NCBI RefSeq assembly: GCF_900182815.1 | Contig: NZ_FXUA01000003.1 | Location: 186,001 to 250,000, forward strand | Reading direction: 5' to 3' | Origin: Algoriphagus winogradskyi | GTDB taxonomy: Bacteria; Bacteroidota; Bacteroidia; Cytophagales; Cyclobacteriaceae | Length of the DNA: 64,000 nt | Part shown: positions 1 to 8,494 of the stretch, one piece after another | Numbering within the stretch: the stretch's first letter is position 1 | Layout: each line of letters opens with the position of its first letter | Program-made: the position numbers and the translations under genes | The notes under the pieces: model-generated | Told to the model about the DNA's origin: nothing | Seen by the model: only the letters and a program-made list of their open reading frames with translations | The model's database searches: none

Positions 1-879
1 AAATCCAAGCTCAAGCATATAAAATCCCATCTTCTAGAAGTACGAAACCGACGGATTTTCCCAGGAAAAGACGATAAAATCCTAAGCGGATGGAATGGTC
101 TGATGAGCGCAGGATTAATTCAATCCTATTATGCAACTGGAGAAAAAAGTATGCTGGATTTGGCTATCCGCAACTTGGAATTTCTTCAGGAAAAACTACT
201 GATTGATGGAGTTTTACATCGAGCTTACAAAAATGGTAAGGCTTACACTCCTGGATTTTTGGAAGATTATGCAGCAGTGATCAGAGCATCTATGATGGCA
301 TTTGAAGCAAATGGAGATGCTAGATGGCTGGATTTGGCAAGATCTCTCTCAGATTTTTGCATGGCAGAGTTTTACGATGAAAGCGATGGTTTTTTCTTCT
401 TCAACAACCCCAAAGCAGAGAAACTGATCGCTAATAAAAAAGAGCTTTTCGATAATGTCATTCCGGCTTCCAACTCGATCATGGCGAGGAATTTTCATCG
501 ACTTTCTCTTTTTACCTACGAAGAGAAATACTCTGAAATCGCTTCAAAAATGCTCGGTGGCATGAAAGAACTTATTCTGAAAGAACCTGGATTTCTCTGT
601 AATTGGGCAAGTTTATTTTTGGAAAAGCTTGTCCCAACTGCCGAAATCGCTATTATCGGAAAGGGAGCATCCGAGAAGGTTAAGGAATTTCAGCAAAACT
701 ATTCGTCAAATATGATTTTAGCTTTTTCAGATAGTTTGACACAAAATGCCGCTATTCTTGCTGACAAAACTCCTGATTCGTCAGGAAATGCCTTAATTTA
801 TGTGTGCTTTGATCATACCTGCCGCAAACCAGTGAGCACGTATGAGGAAGCGATTTCACAACTCCCCTATTTAGCTTAA
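1..879 (+). CDS. DUF255/YyaL-like thioredoxin-domain protein, C-terminal part
   Basis: The frame is open from base 1, so the gene begins upstream and only the last 292 codons are here. Near the left edge lies the motif PGKDDKILSGWNGLMSAGL, characteristic of the YyaL/SPATA20 (DUF255) family, whose full members run to about 680 residues: an N-terminal thioredoxin-like domain followed by a helical barrel resembling N-acylglucosamine 2-epimerase. What is visible is the end of that helical barrel, including the family's terminal Cys pair (VCFDHTCRKPV). The biochemical role of the family is not settled. The stop is only 3 bases before the priA start, so the two genes are probably co-transcribed. 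The thioredoxin motif itself cannot be checked because it lies outside the window. Confidence 0.85.
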   Translation, partial: KSKLKHIKSHLLEVRNRRIFPGKDDKILSGWNGLMSAGLIQSYYATGEKSMLDLAIRNLEFLQEKLLIDGVLHRAYKNGKAYTPGFLEDYAAVIRASMMAFEANGDARWLDLARSLSDFCMAEFYDESDGFFFFNNPKAEKLIANKKELFDNVIPASNSIMARNFHRLSLFTYEEKYSEIASKMLGGMKELILKEPGFLCNWASLFLEKLVPTAEIAIIGKGASEKVKEFQQNYSSNMILAFSDSLTQNAAILADKTPDSSGNALIYVCFDHTCRKPVSTYEEAISQLPYLA

Positions 880-882
880 TCC

Positions 883-3402
883 TTGGAAAGCCTTTTTTCA
901 GATCAAGATTTATATCCATCAGGAAGCGGAAATAATTTCGCAGACATCATCCTGCCCGTTCCGATACCGAGGATGTTTACTTACAGCATTCCGCATTCCA
1001 TGCAGCCAGAGATCAATCTAGGGGCTCGCGTCATTGTACAGTTTGGAAAGAAAAAAGTCCTCACGGGAATCATTGGAAAAGTCCACAATAAGCCCCCACA
1101 AGCTTATCAGGCCAAACCAATTCTCGAAGTTCTGGACGATACGCCTAGCGTAAATCCGCTTCAAATCCGGTTTTGGGTATGGATGGCAGAATATTACTTC
1201 TGTCATATTGGGGAAGTGATGCATGCCGCATTGCCTTCAGGATTAAGATTGAGTAGCGAAAGTAAGGTACAGCTCAACCCTAACTACGATCGGGAAACGA
1301 GCAAATACCCGCTTGATGATCGGGAAATTATGATCCTGGACGCTTTAGACTCCAAACCTGAGCTTTCTTATGATGACTGCGAAAAGGTGCTTTCCATCAA
1401 AAGTATCCACCCTATTCTGAAGAGCCTTGTCAAGAAAGAAGCCATTCTGATTTTTGAGAAAGTGCAGGAGAAATATACTCCAAAGGTGGAGACGAGGATT
1501 CGATTGATGCCGGAATTATTAGCTAGCAAAAACGCGTTACAGGAAGTTTTTGAAGCCTTAGCTGGCAAGGCAAAACAGGAATCAATCCTTTTGAAATACC
1601 TACGAGATGTCCCCGTCCTTCAAAGACCAAAAGCAAATTCAACAGGGCTTGATAAAGCTACCTTATTAGAGGAAGGTGATTCTGAGAGTTCGCTGAAAAC
1701 ACTGATTAAAAACGGAATATTCGAGTCCTTCAAAGTCGTAGTAAACAGGCTTGCCGAAGAAGAACCTGAATCCGAACCAGCCGTACTTTCTACCAGTCAG
1801 CAAGCAGCTTTCGAAGAAATCAAGCATCAATTTGAAAGTAAGCAATCCGTCCTGCTTCATGGAGTAACAGGAAGTGGCAAAACTGAAATTTACATTCAGA
1901 TGATCCGGGAGGTACTGGATTCTGGCTCTCAGGTTTTACTGCTTTTGCCAGAAATCGCACTAACCACCCAGATTGTAACTCGGCTTAAAAAAGTATTTGG
2001 AAGCCAAATGGGTGTCTACCACTCCAAGTATTCTGACAATGAGCGGGTGGAAGTTTGGAATGGCGTATTAAGCGGAAGGTTCTCTTTCGTGGTTGGTGTG
2101 AGATCTTCTATTTTCTTGCCATTTGATAGCTTAGGACTAATCATCGTCGATGAAGAGCATGAGTCAAGCTATAAGCAATTTGATCCTGCGCCACGCTTTC
2201 AGGCAAGGGATTCTGCAATTATGCTTGCCTATTTCCATCAGGCAAGGACGCTTTTAGGATCGGCTACGCCCTCATTCGAATCCTATTTCAATGCTAGTCA
2301 GGGTAAATTTGGTTACGTGGAATTGACCCATCGCTTTGGAGATGCCAGCATGCCTCAATTCCATTTGGCTGATATGGCAGCTGATAAAAGAAAAAATCTC
2401 CTCAAACTGGATACGACTCGCATTTTGCGTGAGCGAATTCAAGATGCCCTGGCAAAACAAGAGCAAGTCTTAATCTTCCAAAATCGTAGAGGCTATTCAC
2501 CCTATGTTCAATGCGAGGATTGCGGCTGGACTGGACAATGCGTACAGTGCGATGTCAGTCTCACATATCATCAGTTCTCGGAAGAACTCCGCTGTCATTA
2601 CTGTGGATACAAAGAAAAAACGCCTAGCTCCTGCCCTGCCTGCGGAAGTACGCAACTCACCACGATGGGCATGGGAACGGAGCGAATAGAAGAATCTTTG
2701 GGTTTACTTTTTCCTGAAGCTAGAATTGGCAGAATGGATCTGGACACAACCCGAAACAAACATGGTTATCAGCGCTTATTAGACGAATTTGGGTCTGGAA
2801 ATCTGGATATTCTCGTGGGTACACAGATGATCACAAAAGGGCTAGACTTTGGAAGAGTGACAGTTGTTGGGATTTGGGATGGCGATCGGATTTTAAACTT
2901 CCCTGATTTCCGCGCTGGAGAAAGAGCCTATCAGCAAATCACACAAGTGGCAGGTAGAGCAGGGCGAAGAGAAGCTCAAGGCCAAGTAATCGTTCAAACA
3001 AGAGATCCTGAAACACAGATTTATGCTCAGGTGATTAAAGGTGACTATTTTGAGTTTTTCAATCAGGAAATTCATGACCGGAAGAAGTTCTATTACCCGC
3101 CATTTGTAAAACTGGTGAAAATCACGACTCGTCACACAGATTACAAAGTGGCGGAAAAAGCCGCGTTGAATCTTCATCACGGCATGGCTGAAATTCCTAT
3201 TAAGAAAATTGTGCTGGGTCCCGAGAAAGGCATCATCGCCAGAATAAAGAATCAGTATCAGTTTGAAAGTTTGATCAAATTGGATCGAAGCAGCAATACA
3301 GGTGTGATCTTCAAAGAAAATCTGTGGAAAATCACAGAAGAGCTCAAATCAAGACCTGAGTTTCGCTCGGTGAGATTCGTGGTGGATGTGGATCCTTCTT
3401 AG
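883..3402 (+). CDS. priA: Primosomal protein N' (replication restart helicase PriA)
   Basis: Superfamily 2 3'-to-5' DNA helicase that recognises stalled forks and reloads the replicative helicase. The 839-residue product has the N-terminal DNA-binding domain (FADIILPVPIPRMFTYSIP near residue 20), Walker A GVTGSGKTE near residue 327, a DEEH box near 422, eight zinc-binding cysteines between about 542 and 590 (CEDCGWTGQCVQC, CHYCG, CPACG), then GTQMITKGLDFG and QVAGRAGRR of the second helicase domain. The start is inferred as TTG: the conserved N-terminal strand lies before the first in-frame ATG (973), so that ATG would truncate it. Length is slightly over the E. coli protein, as usual for Bacteroidota. 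Only 3 bases separate it from the upstream DUF255 gene. Confidence 0.96.
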   Translation: MESLFSDQDLYPSGSGNNFADIILPVPIPRMFTYSIPHSMQPEINLGARVIVQFGKKKVLTGIIGKVHNKPPQAYQAKPILEVLDDTPSVNPLQIRFWVWMAEYYFCHIGEVMHAALPSGLRLSSESKVQLNPNYDRETSKYPLDDREIMILDALDSKPELSYDDCEKVLSIKSIHPILKSLVKKEAILIFEKVQEKYTPKVETRIRLMPELLASKNALQEVFEALAGKAKQESILLKYLRDVPVLQRPKANSTGLDKATLLEEGDSESSLKTLIKNGIFESFKVVVNRLAEEEPESEPAVLSTSQQAAFEEIKHQFESKQSVLLHGVTGSGKTEIYIQMIREVLDSGSQVLLLLPEIALTTQIVTRLKKVFGSQMGVYHSKYSDNERVEVWNGVLSGRFSFVVGVRSSIFLPFDSLGLIIVDEEHESSYKQFDPAPRFQARDSAIMLAYFHQARTLLGSATPSFESYFNASQGKFGYVELTHRFGDASMPQFHLADMAADKRKNLLKLDTTRILRERIQDALAKQEQVLIFQNRRGYSPYVQCEDCGWTGQCVQCDVSLTYHQFSEELRCHYCGYKEKTPSSCPACGSTQLTTMGMGTERIEESLGLLFPEARIGRMDLDTTRNKHGYQRLLDEFGSGNLDILVGTQMITKGLDFGRVTVVGIWDGDRILNFPDFRAGERAYQQITQVAGRAGRREAQGQVIVQTRDPETQIYAQVIKGDYFEFFNQEIHDRKKFYYPPFVKLVKITTRHTDYKVAEKAALNLHHGMAEIPIKKIVLGPEKGIIARIKNQYQFESLIKLDRSSNTGVIFKENLWKITEELKSRPEFRSVRFVVDVDPS

Positions 3403-3437
3403 ATTAATTAATTGGAAGAACTTGTCCGTCGTGGCGG

Positions 3438-3477
3438 ATTGGAAGATTGAAAAATTGGAAGATTGGAAGATTGGAAG
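3438..3477. repeat. Short tandem repeat, five 8-nt units of ATTGGAAG
   Basis: Four exact ATTGGAAG units (3438-3445, 3454-3461, 3462-3469, 3470-3477) and one degenerate unit (3446-3453, ATTGAAAA) lie in tandem just after priA. A further ATTGGAAG sits at 3411-3418. Simple repeats of this kind are common between genes in Bacteroidota and are prone to copy-number change. No regulatory role can be shown. Confidence 0.8.
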
Positions 3478-3657
3478 ATTTCCGGAGAATATTACACACT
3501 CTTTATCAACAAGTTAAAAACGTTTTTATATGTTCATGCGTATATTCACAGGATCATGCGCATAAATTATGAAATCGAGCATAACAAAATCGTCATACGG
3601 TTGGATGATTATCTAGTATGCGAGATTCCATGTGACCTTTAAAATATTTCTGCCCAC

Positions 3658-3930
3658 ATGAAGAAGAGACTTAACATCACTATAGAAGAAAACCTGCTGG
3701 ATAAGATCAAGGCTTACGCGGATCAAAATAAGACGAGTATTTCAAGTCTTGTGGAAGAGCATTTCGAAGCGCTAATCAAACCAAAGCCAAAATTGAAAAA
3801 CGGAATGAGCTTGGTGGAATACATGAAATCTTTACCAAAATCGAAAGTAGATTACCCAGAAGGTTACGATTGGAAAGAAGAGATTTATAAGGAACGAGCT
3901 AAAAAATACGGCTTTGAAGATCTTCTTTGA
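3658..3930 (+). CDS. DUF6364-like ribbon-helix-helix antitoxin
   Basis: A 90-residue protein beginning KKRLNITIEENLLDKIKAYA, the strand plus amphipathic helix pattern of a ribbon-helix-helix DNA-binding dimer; the second helix is TSISSLVEEHFEALI. The C-terminal half is charged and lacks obvious fold signals, as expected for the disordered toxin-binding tail of such antitoxins. It overlaps the PIN-domain gene by 17 bases, the standard arrangement of a VapBC-like operon with the antitoxin first. Antitoxins of this type usually repress their own promoter; a perfect palindrome AAAAACGTTTTT at 3516-3527 upstream is a candidate site, though simple in composition. The family name is from recall of similar Bacteroidota proteins, not from a search. 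Confidence 0.8.
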   Translation: MKKRLNITIEENLLDKIKAYADQNKTSISSLVEEHFEALIKPKPKLKNGMSLVEYMKSLPKSKVDYPEGYDWKEEIYKERAKKYGFEDLL

Positions 3931-4333
3931 TGTCAATATACTCTTTGATTTTTTCTTGGAGAGAAGTCCAAAGCAAGAATTGATCAATTCAATTTTTGAA
4001 AAACTGGACAATAACCAAATACAAGGTCATGTAACCATCTCAGTAATCCAAACTTGTGCTTATTACCTCAAGCAGGCTAAAGATCTTCCCGTTTGCAAAG
4101 AAATAATAGGTGTGATTTGTGACAAGTTTACACTGCTTAAAGGAGATCAAAATTCAATTCTTTCTGCAATTCAATCCACCCACACAGATATAGAAGATTC
4201 CATCCATTATTTCATTTGTCTTAATCACCATATGGATGCCATTGTCACCTCAGACAAAGATTTCCTCAAGCTCTCTAAGCCTTACCTCCCTGTAATCACT
4301 CCTGAGGAATTGATTGATAGTCTGGTGAAGTAA
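3914..4333 (+). CDS. PIN-domain ribonuclease toxin (VapC-like)
   Basis: A 139-residue PIN-domain protein, the presumed ribonuclease of a toxin-antitoxin pair. The N-terminal strand KIFFDVNILFDFF carries the first catalytic Asp; later acidic residues fit the rest of the metal site (TDIEDSIHYF near residue 95 and IVTSDKDFLKLS near 115, the usual V-TxD-D-F pattern). Start is TTG at 3914: no in-frame ATG exists before the catalytic Asp, and this start overlaps the antitoxin by 17 bases, giving translational coupling. All catalytic acids appear intact, so the toxin is probably functional. Its target RNA cannot be inferred. Confidence 0.85.
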   Translation: MKIFFDVNILFDFFLERSPKQELINSIFEKLDNNQIQGHVTISVIQTCAYYLKQAKDLPVCKEIIGVICDKFTLLKGDQNSILSAIQSTHTDIEDSIHYFICLNHHMDAIVTSDKDFLKLSKPYLPVITPEELIDSLVK

Positions 4334-4344
4334 GAATTCAAAAA

Positions 4345-5202
4345 TCAATTCTCCTCAATAAATCCCAAAACATCTTTATAGACTCTGCCACCAGTCCATA
4401 GAAACTGTGTAATCATGGGAATATGCTTTTTCTTAGGATAGATTTTCACAGTCACATCATCAATTCCTTTTTCTTCAACACGCTTCATAAATCTCTCTCG
4501 ACCTGCCTGAATACTAGGATATGTCCGCTCTCCTTCCAAAATCAGCATAGGTGCTAAATTCTCTTTCAAAAAGTACATCGAAGAATATTTCTTCCAGACT
4601 GCAGGGTCATCGGTAAATGCATTCAGATACTTCTTACCTTCTCCTTCACTCGTTTCCTCCAAGTAACCATACATATCTAATCCGGCAGCATCGATCAAAA
4701 TAGAACCCGCCAACTCCTTTCCATTCTCTGAAGGTTTCAATTCATCTTCTTTCACTGCAATCAAGGATGCAAGATGCCCTCCTGCAGAATGTCCAGAAAC
4801 GAAAATCCGGTCTGAATCTCCTCCAAAGCTTTCAATATTATCTTTCGTCCAATTCACAGCTGCCAAAGCCGATGCTTGCATAGCTGGAACCTGATAATCA
4901 GGGGACAAAGGATAATCAGCAATCACAACGATCACATCCCTTCTAGCTAATCTATTCCCAAGAAAGTTATACATCTCCTTCTTCCCCGACTTCCAACTTC
5001 CACCATAGAAAAACAACAATACGGGGAGGTTTTCAGCTTTTTTAGGAGCGTAAATATCTAGAGACTTTTGGGTTAGACCCGCTTGGTTCCCGCTAGAAAT
5101 GAAATTGACATCTTTCGTTCTGTGCAAAGTCTGAAAAGCGCAGGAACTCAAAAGGAAGCTAAAAACGCAAATTGAAAAGCTGTAATAAAGGGCTTTAATC
5201 AT
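4345..5202 (-). CDS. Lipoprotein alpha/beta-hydrolase (carboxylesterase-like)
   Basis: A 285-residue hydrolase. It begins with a lipoprotein signal peptide ending in LLSSC, with lipidated Cys at residue 21, so it should be anchored in an envelope membrane. The oxyanion-hole region reads FFYGGSWKSG (family norm HGGxW, with the His replaced by Tyr here). The nucleophile elbow is GHSAGG with Ser139, and a candidate catalytic His lies in KKKHIPM near residue 265. This matches the BD-FAE/kynurenine formamidase-like esterases that cleave acetyl or feruloyl esters or small amides. The substrate cannot be told. It converges with the PIN toxin gene (11 bases apart) and diverges from the exporter operon. 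Confidence 0.85.
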   Translation of the reverse strand: MIKALYYSFSICVFSFLLSSCAFQTLHRTKDVNFISSGNQAGLTQKSLDIYAPKKAENLPVLLFFYGGSWKSGKKEMYNFLGNRLARRDVIVVIADYPLSPDYQVPAMQASALAAVNWTKDNIESFGGDSDRIFVSGHSAGGHLASLIAVKEDELKPSENGKELAGSILIDAAGLDMYGYLEETSEGEGKKYLNAFTDDPAVWKKYSSMYFLKENLAPMLILEGERTYPSIQAGRERFMKRVEEKGIDDVTVKIYPKKKHIPMITQFLWTGGRVYKDVLGFIEEN

Positions 5203-5358
5203 GTAGAATTTGGAAGTAGAAATTTAAAGCTGGTTTAATAGAAATTCTATTTAAGATAATTACGAAGTAAAATGCTTCTTTGCTCAAAATAACTGGTCTT
5301 ATCTGCTAATTGTCTTTAAATTATGAATCATTTCCATTCTTTTATTCAAAGAATACTT

Positions 5359-6474
5359 ATGAAAATACTTCAGATTAAGAACCCAAATTGCCTCTCTCTT
5401 TTTAGTGTATTACCTCTAAGTGTTATTTTTTTGAGTTGTGGGTCAGATTCCCGAGAGCCTATTCAACCCGAAATAACTGGGATAACTGAATCTGTCTATG
5501 CATCTGGCAATATCAAAGCAGTGGATCAATACGATGCATTCACTAATGCCAGCGGTCCAATTCAAGAGATTTTTGTGGAAGAAGGAGATTCAGTTTCCAT
5601 TGGCACTCCTCTATTGGCTGTCTTTAGCGAACGGGAAAAACTGAGTAGAGAAAATGCGGAAATAGCAAAAGCCTACGCGGGACTTCAAGAAAACCAATCC
5701 AAACTAAAAGATCTCCAACTCACCATCGATCTGGCTAAAAGCAAGATGCAGAACGACTCCTTACTTTACGTTCGCCAGAAAAATCTCCATGATCAAAACA
5801 TTGGAACTGAAGTTGAATTTGAGCAAAGACGTCTCAATTGGGAAAATTCAAAAACTGCCTATGAATCATCTGTAATCCGATACAATGATTTGAAAAGAGA
5901 AATCCAATTCAACTCCAGCAGCGCTTCCAAGAATCTTGCAATCAGTAAAGTCCTGGAAAGTGATTATGTGCTGAAAAGTAAAATCAATGGCAAAGTTTAC
6001 TCCATTTTGAAAGAAAAAGGTGAAATGGTTACACCACAAGTAGCACTTGCTGTCTTGGGAAGTGCCAATGACTTTATTCTTGAATTACAGGTAGATGAGT
6101 ATGATATCTCCAAAGTCAAACTTGGCCAGATCGTTTCTGTGTCGATGGATAGCTACAAAGGCCAGACATTTGAGGCTGAAGTGAGCAAAATCTATCCGAT
6201 CATGGATACTCAAACCAAAAGCTTTAAAGTTGAGGCTGCCTTCACCAAAGCTCCTCCTCAACTCTACCCAAACCTGAGTTTGGAAGCTAACATCATTACG
6301 AAAGTTCGAGAGAAAGCATTGGTTATACCAAGGACCTACCTTATAGCGGATTCATTGTTGATCAGTGAAAATGAGGATACACTTGCAGTAAAAGTTGGAA
6401 TAAGAAACTATCAATTTGCAGAAATTCTTGAGGGAATTACTTCTGAAACAAGAATCATCAAGCCTGGCCTATGA
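5359..6474 (+). CDS. Membrane-fusion (HlyD/DevB-like) adaptor lipoprotein of an ABC exporter
   Basis: Periplasmic adaptor subunit. After the start MKILQIKN there is a hydrophobic segment ending FLSCG, a lipobox. A biotinyl-lipoyl half follows (VYASGNIKAVDQYDAFTNAS, IFVEEGDSVSIGTPLLAVFS), then a long coiled-coil hairpin of about 120 residues, the second lipoyl half (SKINGKVYSILKEKGEMV) and beta-barrel domains. ATG at 5359 is preferred over an in-frame ATG at 5323 because it puts the basic residues directly before the signal segment; 5323 remains possible. The stop overlaps the permease start (ATGA, 4 bases). It should bridge the permease to an outer-membrane channel, which is not encoded nearby. 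Confidence 0.88.
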   Translation: MKILQIKNPNCLSLFSVLPLSVIFLSCGSDSREPIQPEITGITESVYASGNIKAVDQYDAFTNASGPIQEIFVEEGDSVSIGTPLLAVFSEREKLSRENAEIAKAYAGLQENQSKLKDLQLTIDLAKSKMQNDSLLYVRQKNLHDQNIGTEVEFEQRRLNWENSKTAYESSVIRYNDLKREIQFNSSSASKNLAISKVLESDYVLKSKINGKVYSILKEKGEMVTPQVALAVLGSANDFILELQVDEYDISKVKLGQIVSVSMDSYKGQTFEAEVSKIYPIMDTQTKSFKVEAAFTKAPPQLYPNLSLEANIITKVREKALVIPRTYLIADSLLISENEDTLAVKVGIRNYQFAEILEGITSETRIIKPGL

Positions 6475-7727
6475 AATGGTCGCTTATTATCGAAATAGCT
6501 AGAGCATTAATGTTTGCGCGGGTAAAGCAAACATTGGTAGCAGCTATAGGAGTAACTTTTAGCATTACGATGTTTGTAGCATTACTAGGCTTTATGAATG
6601 GGCTAAACACGCTATTAGATGGGTTAGTACTCAATCGGACTCCACATATCAGATTCTACAATCAGATTAAGCCAAACCCGAACCAACCTATAGACCTTTC
6701 TCCTGAGTTTGGTTCAGGAATCAACGTCATCAGATCTATCAAGCCAAGTAATTCGAGGTTATCGATTTATAATTCAGAGCCAATTTTAAACACGCTAAAT
6801 AAGGATCCACGAGTAAAAGGAGTAAGTGCTAAAATAGCTTCCCAAGTCTTTTACAATGTAGGAAGTATCGATTTGACAGGAATCGTAAACGGAATAGACC
6901 CCGAAATGGAAACGGAATTATTTGCATTCCAAGATTATGTCACGGTAGGTAATCCGGCTGATTTACTCCAAAATAACAGCATTATTTTGGGTAAGGGTGC
7001 CGCCGATCGGATGTTGGCAGATATTGGAGATGTGATCCAAGTGACAACAGCAAAAGGAAATAAAGCGCAGCTCAAAGTAGTTGGGTATTATCAATCGGGA
7101 TTAGCAGATTTTGACAATGCTAATAGCTTCGCCTCCATCAATACTGTTCAAAAAATGATGGGAGAGCCAAGTTCTTACCTAACAGATATTCAAGTAAAAC
7201 TCTTTGATTTCAATCAGGCACCTGCCTTTGCAGATGAATACAGAGACATTTTTGCAATTGAAGCAGATGATATTCAGACTGTCAATGCGCAATTTGAAAC
7301 TGGTTCGAGCATCCGGACTTTAATCAGCTATGCCGTCGGTATTACGCTATTGGTGGTCTCAGGTTTCGGGATTTACAATATCCTGAATATGATGATCTAT
7401 GAGAAATTAGACACGATTGCCATTCTGAAAGCAATCGGTTTCAACAGCTCGGATGTAAAGCGCATTTTCATTACGATCGCCGTTTCTATTGGAGTTTTTG
7501 GAGGAGGAATCGGACTCTTGTTTGGGTATTTAGCTTGTTTAGGCATTGAGCAAATTCCATTTGAAACTGAAGCGCTCCCAACTGTAAAGACTTTCCCAGT
7601 TGATTTCAGTGTAAAGTACTATATGATCGGCGGTATTTTCAGTTTAGTGACCACATACTTGGCGGGATTTTTCCCAGCGAGAAAAGCTAGTTCTGTAGAT
7701 CCAGTAGATATAATCAGAGGGAAATGA
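6471..7727 (+). CDS. ABC transporter permease, MacB/DevC (FtsX) type
   Basis: A 418-residue inner-membrane permease with one N-terminal transmembrane helix (VAAIGVTFSITMFVALLGFM), a large periplasmic domain (about residues 40-275) and three C-terminal helices (VGITLLVVSGFGIYNILN, then the segments after KRIFITIAVSIG and near KYYMIGGIFSLV). The end [18 protein letters not shown] is the usual FtsX-family signature. With one periplasmic domain and four helices it fits the MacB/LolCE/DevC group, which act as mechanotransmission exporters rather than classical importers. It overlaps both neighbours by 4 bases, forming an adaptor-permease-ATPase operon. Substrate unknown. Confidence 0.92.
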   Translation: MKWSLIIEIARALMFARVKQTLVAAIGVTFSITMFVALLGFMNGLNTLLDGLVLNRTPHIRFYNQIKPNPNQPIDLSPEFGSGINVIRSIKPSNSRLSIYNSEPILNTLNKDPRVKGVSAKIASQVFYNVGSIDLTGIVNGIDPEMETELFAFQDYVTVGNPADLLQNNSIILGKGAADRMLADIGDVIQVTTAKGNKAQLKVVGYYQSGLADFDNANSFASINTVQKMMGEPSSYLTDIQVKLFDFNQAPAFADEYRDIFAIEADDIQTVNAQFETGSSIRTLISYAVGITLLVVSGFGIYNILNMMIYEKLDTIAILKAIGFNSSDVKRIFITIAVSIGVFGGGIGLLFGYLACLGIEQIPFETEALPTVKTFPVDFSVKYYMIGGIFSLVTTYLAGFFPARKASSVDPVDIIRGK

Positions 7728-8416
7728 CAAAGACAAATCAATCTGTTCTGGAAGCGAAAAACATTGATAAGTTTTTCTACAATCCCATCGAAACTCAGGT
7801 ATTGAGAAATGTCAGTTTCAGGATTAATCGTGGAGAATTCGTATCAGTAGTCGGGAAAAGTGGTTGCGGAAAATCCACTTTGCTTTACATTCTATCAACC
7901 ATGGATACGGATTACAAAGGAGAGCTGCTGATAGATGAACAAATCACAACTGGAAAAGCCTCGAGTTACCTTTCCAGGCTTCGAAATGAAAAAATAGGCT
8001 TCGTCTTTCAGTTTCATTATTTACTCAATGAATTTTCAGTATTAGAAAATGTGCTGATTCCGGGTTTAAAGCTTGGGAAATTCTCTAGAGAGGAATTGGA
8101 GCATCGGGCAATGGAAAAGCTGAAAATCTTTGACATGCAGGATCATGCATTAAAAAAAGCAAACCAGCTTTCGGGAGGCCAAAAACAACGCGTAGCGATT
8201 GCCAGAGCGCTAATCAATGATCCACTATTGATCATGGGTGACGAACCAACCGGGAATCTGGACAAAAAAAATGCAGATATCGTATTCAATATTTTCAAAG
8301 AATTAACCACCGAATTCAACCAAACGATTCTTATCGTGACTCATGACCCTGAATTCGCTGCTGGAACAGACCGGATTATTGAAATGGAAGATGGAAGGGT
8401 GATTAGTGGGCAATAA
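7724..8416 (+). CDS. ABC transporter ATP-binding protein (MacB/LolD type)
   Basis: A 230-residue nucleotide-binding subunit with Walker [10 protein letters not shown] (near residue 44), Q-loop in FVFQFHYLL, signature [15 protein letters not shown], Walker [14 protein letters not shown] and switch His in IVTHD. Length and the GDEPTGNLD motif match the LolD/MacB subfamily. It overlaps the permease by 4 bases and ends the operon. Together with the adaptor it should form a tripartite exporter energised from the cytoplasm. Confidence 0.95.
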   Translation: MTKTNQSVLEAKNIDKFFYNPIETQVLRNVSFRINRGEFVSVVGKSGCGKSTLLYILSTMDTDYKGELLIDEQITTGKASSYLSRLRNEKIGFVFQFHYLLNEFSVLENVLIPGLKLGKFSREELEHRAMEKLKIFDMQDHALKKANQLSGGQKQRVAIARALINDPLLIMGDEPTGNLDKKNADIVFNIFKELTTEFNQTILIVTHDPEFAAGTDRIIEMEDGRVISGQ

Positions 8417-8432
8417 AGATAATCTGAAGGCT

Positions 8433-8483
8433 AAAGTCAGAATTCTGAAAATTTCAAACTTCTAACTTTAGACTTCTGACTTT
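8433..8483. repeat. Degenerate inverted/direct repeat between convergent genes
   Basis: AAAGTCAGAA (8433-8442) is the exact reverse complement of TTCTGACTTT (8474-8483), and the arm is echoed in between as TTCTAACTTTAGACTTC. It lies between the convergent ABC and aguA genes. It could form a long hairpin that helps termination, but there is no strong T-run, and AAGTC/GAAGT-type words are common dispersed repeats in Bacteroidota. Confidence 0.5.
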
Positions 8484-8494
8484 AAAAATAGCAA

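Noticed and set aside
2893..3180. 95-codon frame on the minus strand inside priA
   Set aside because: Shadow of a clearly functional gene; composition follows the reverse complement of priA.
3556..3642. 28-codon frame MRINYEIEHNKIVIRLDDYL... upstream of the RHH antitoxin
   Set aside because: Too short and without recognised relatives; the region more likely holds the promoter of the toxin-antitoxin operon.
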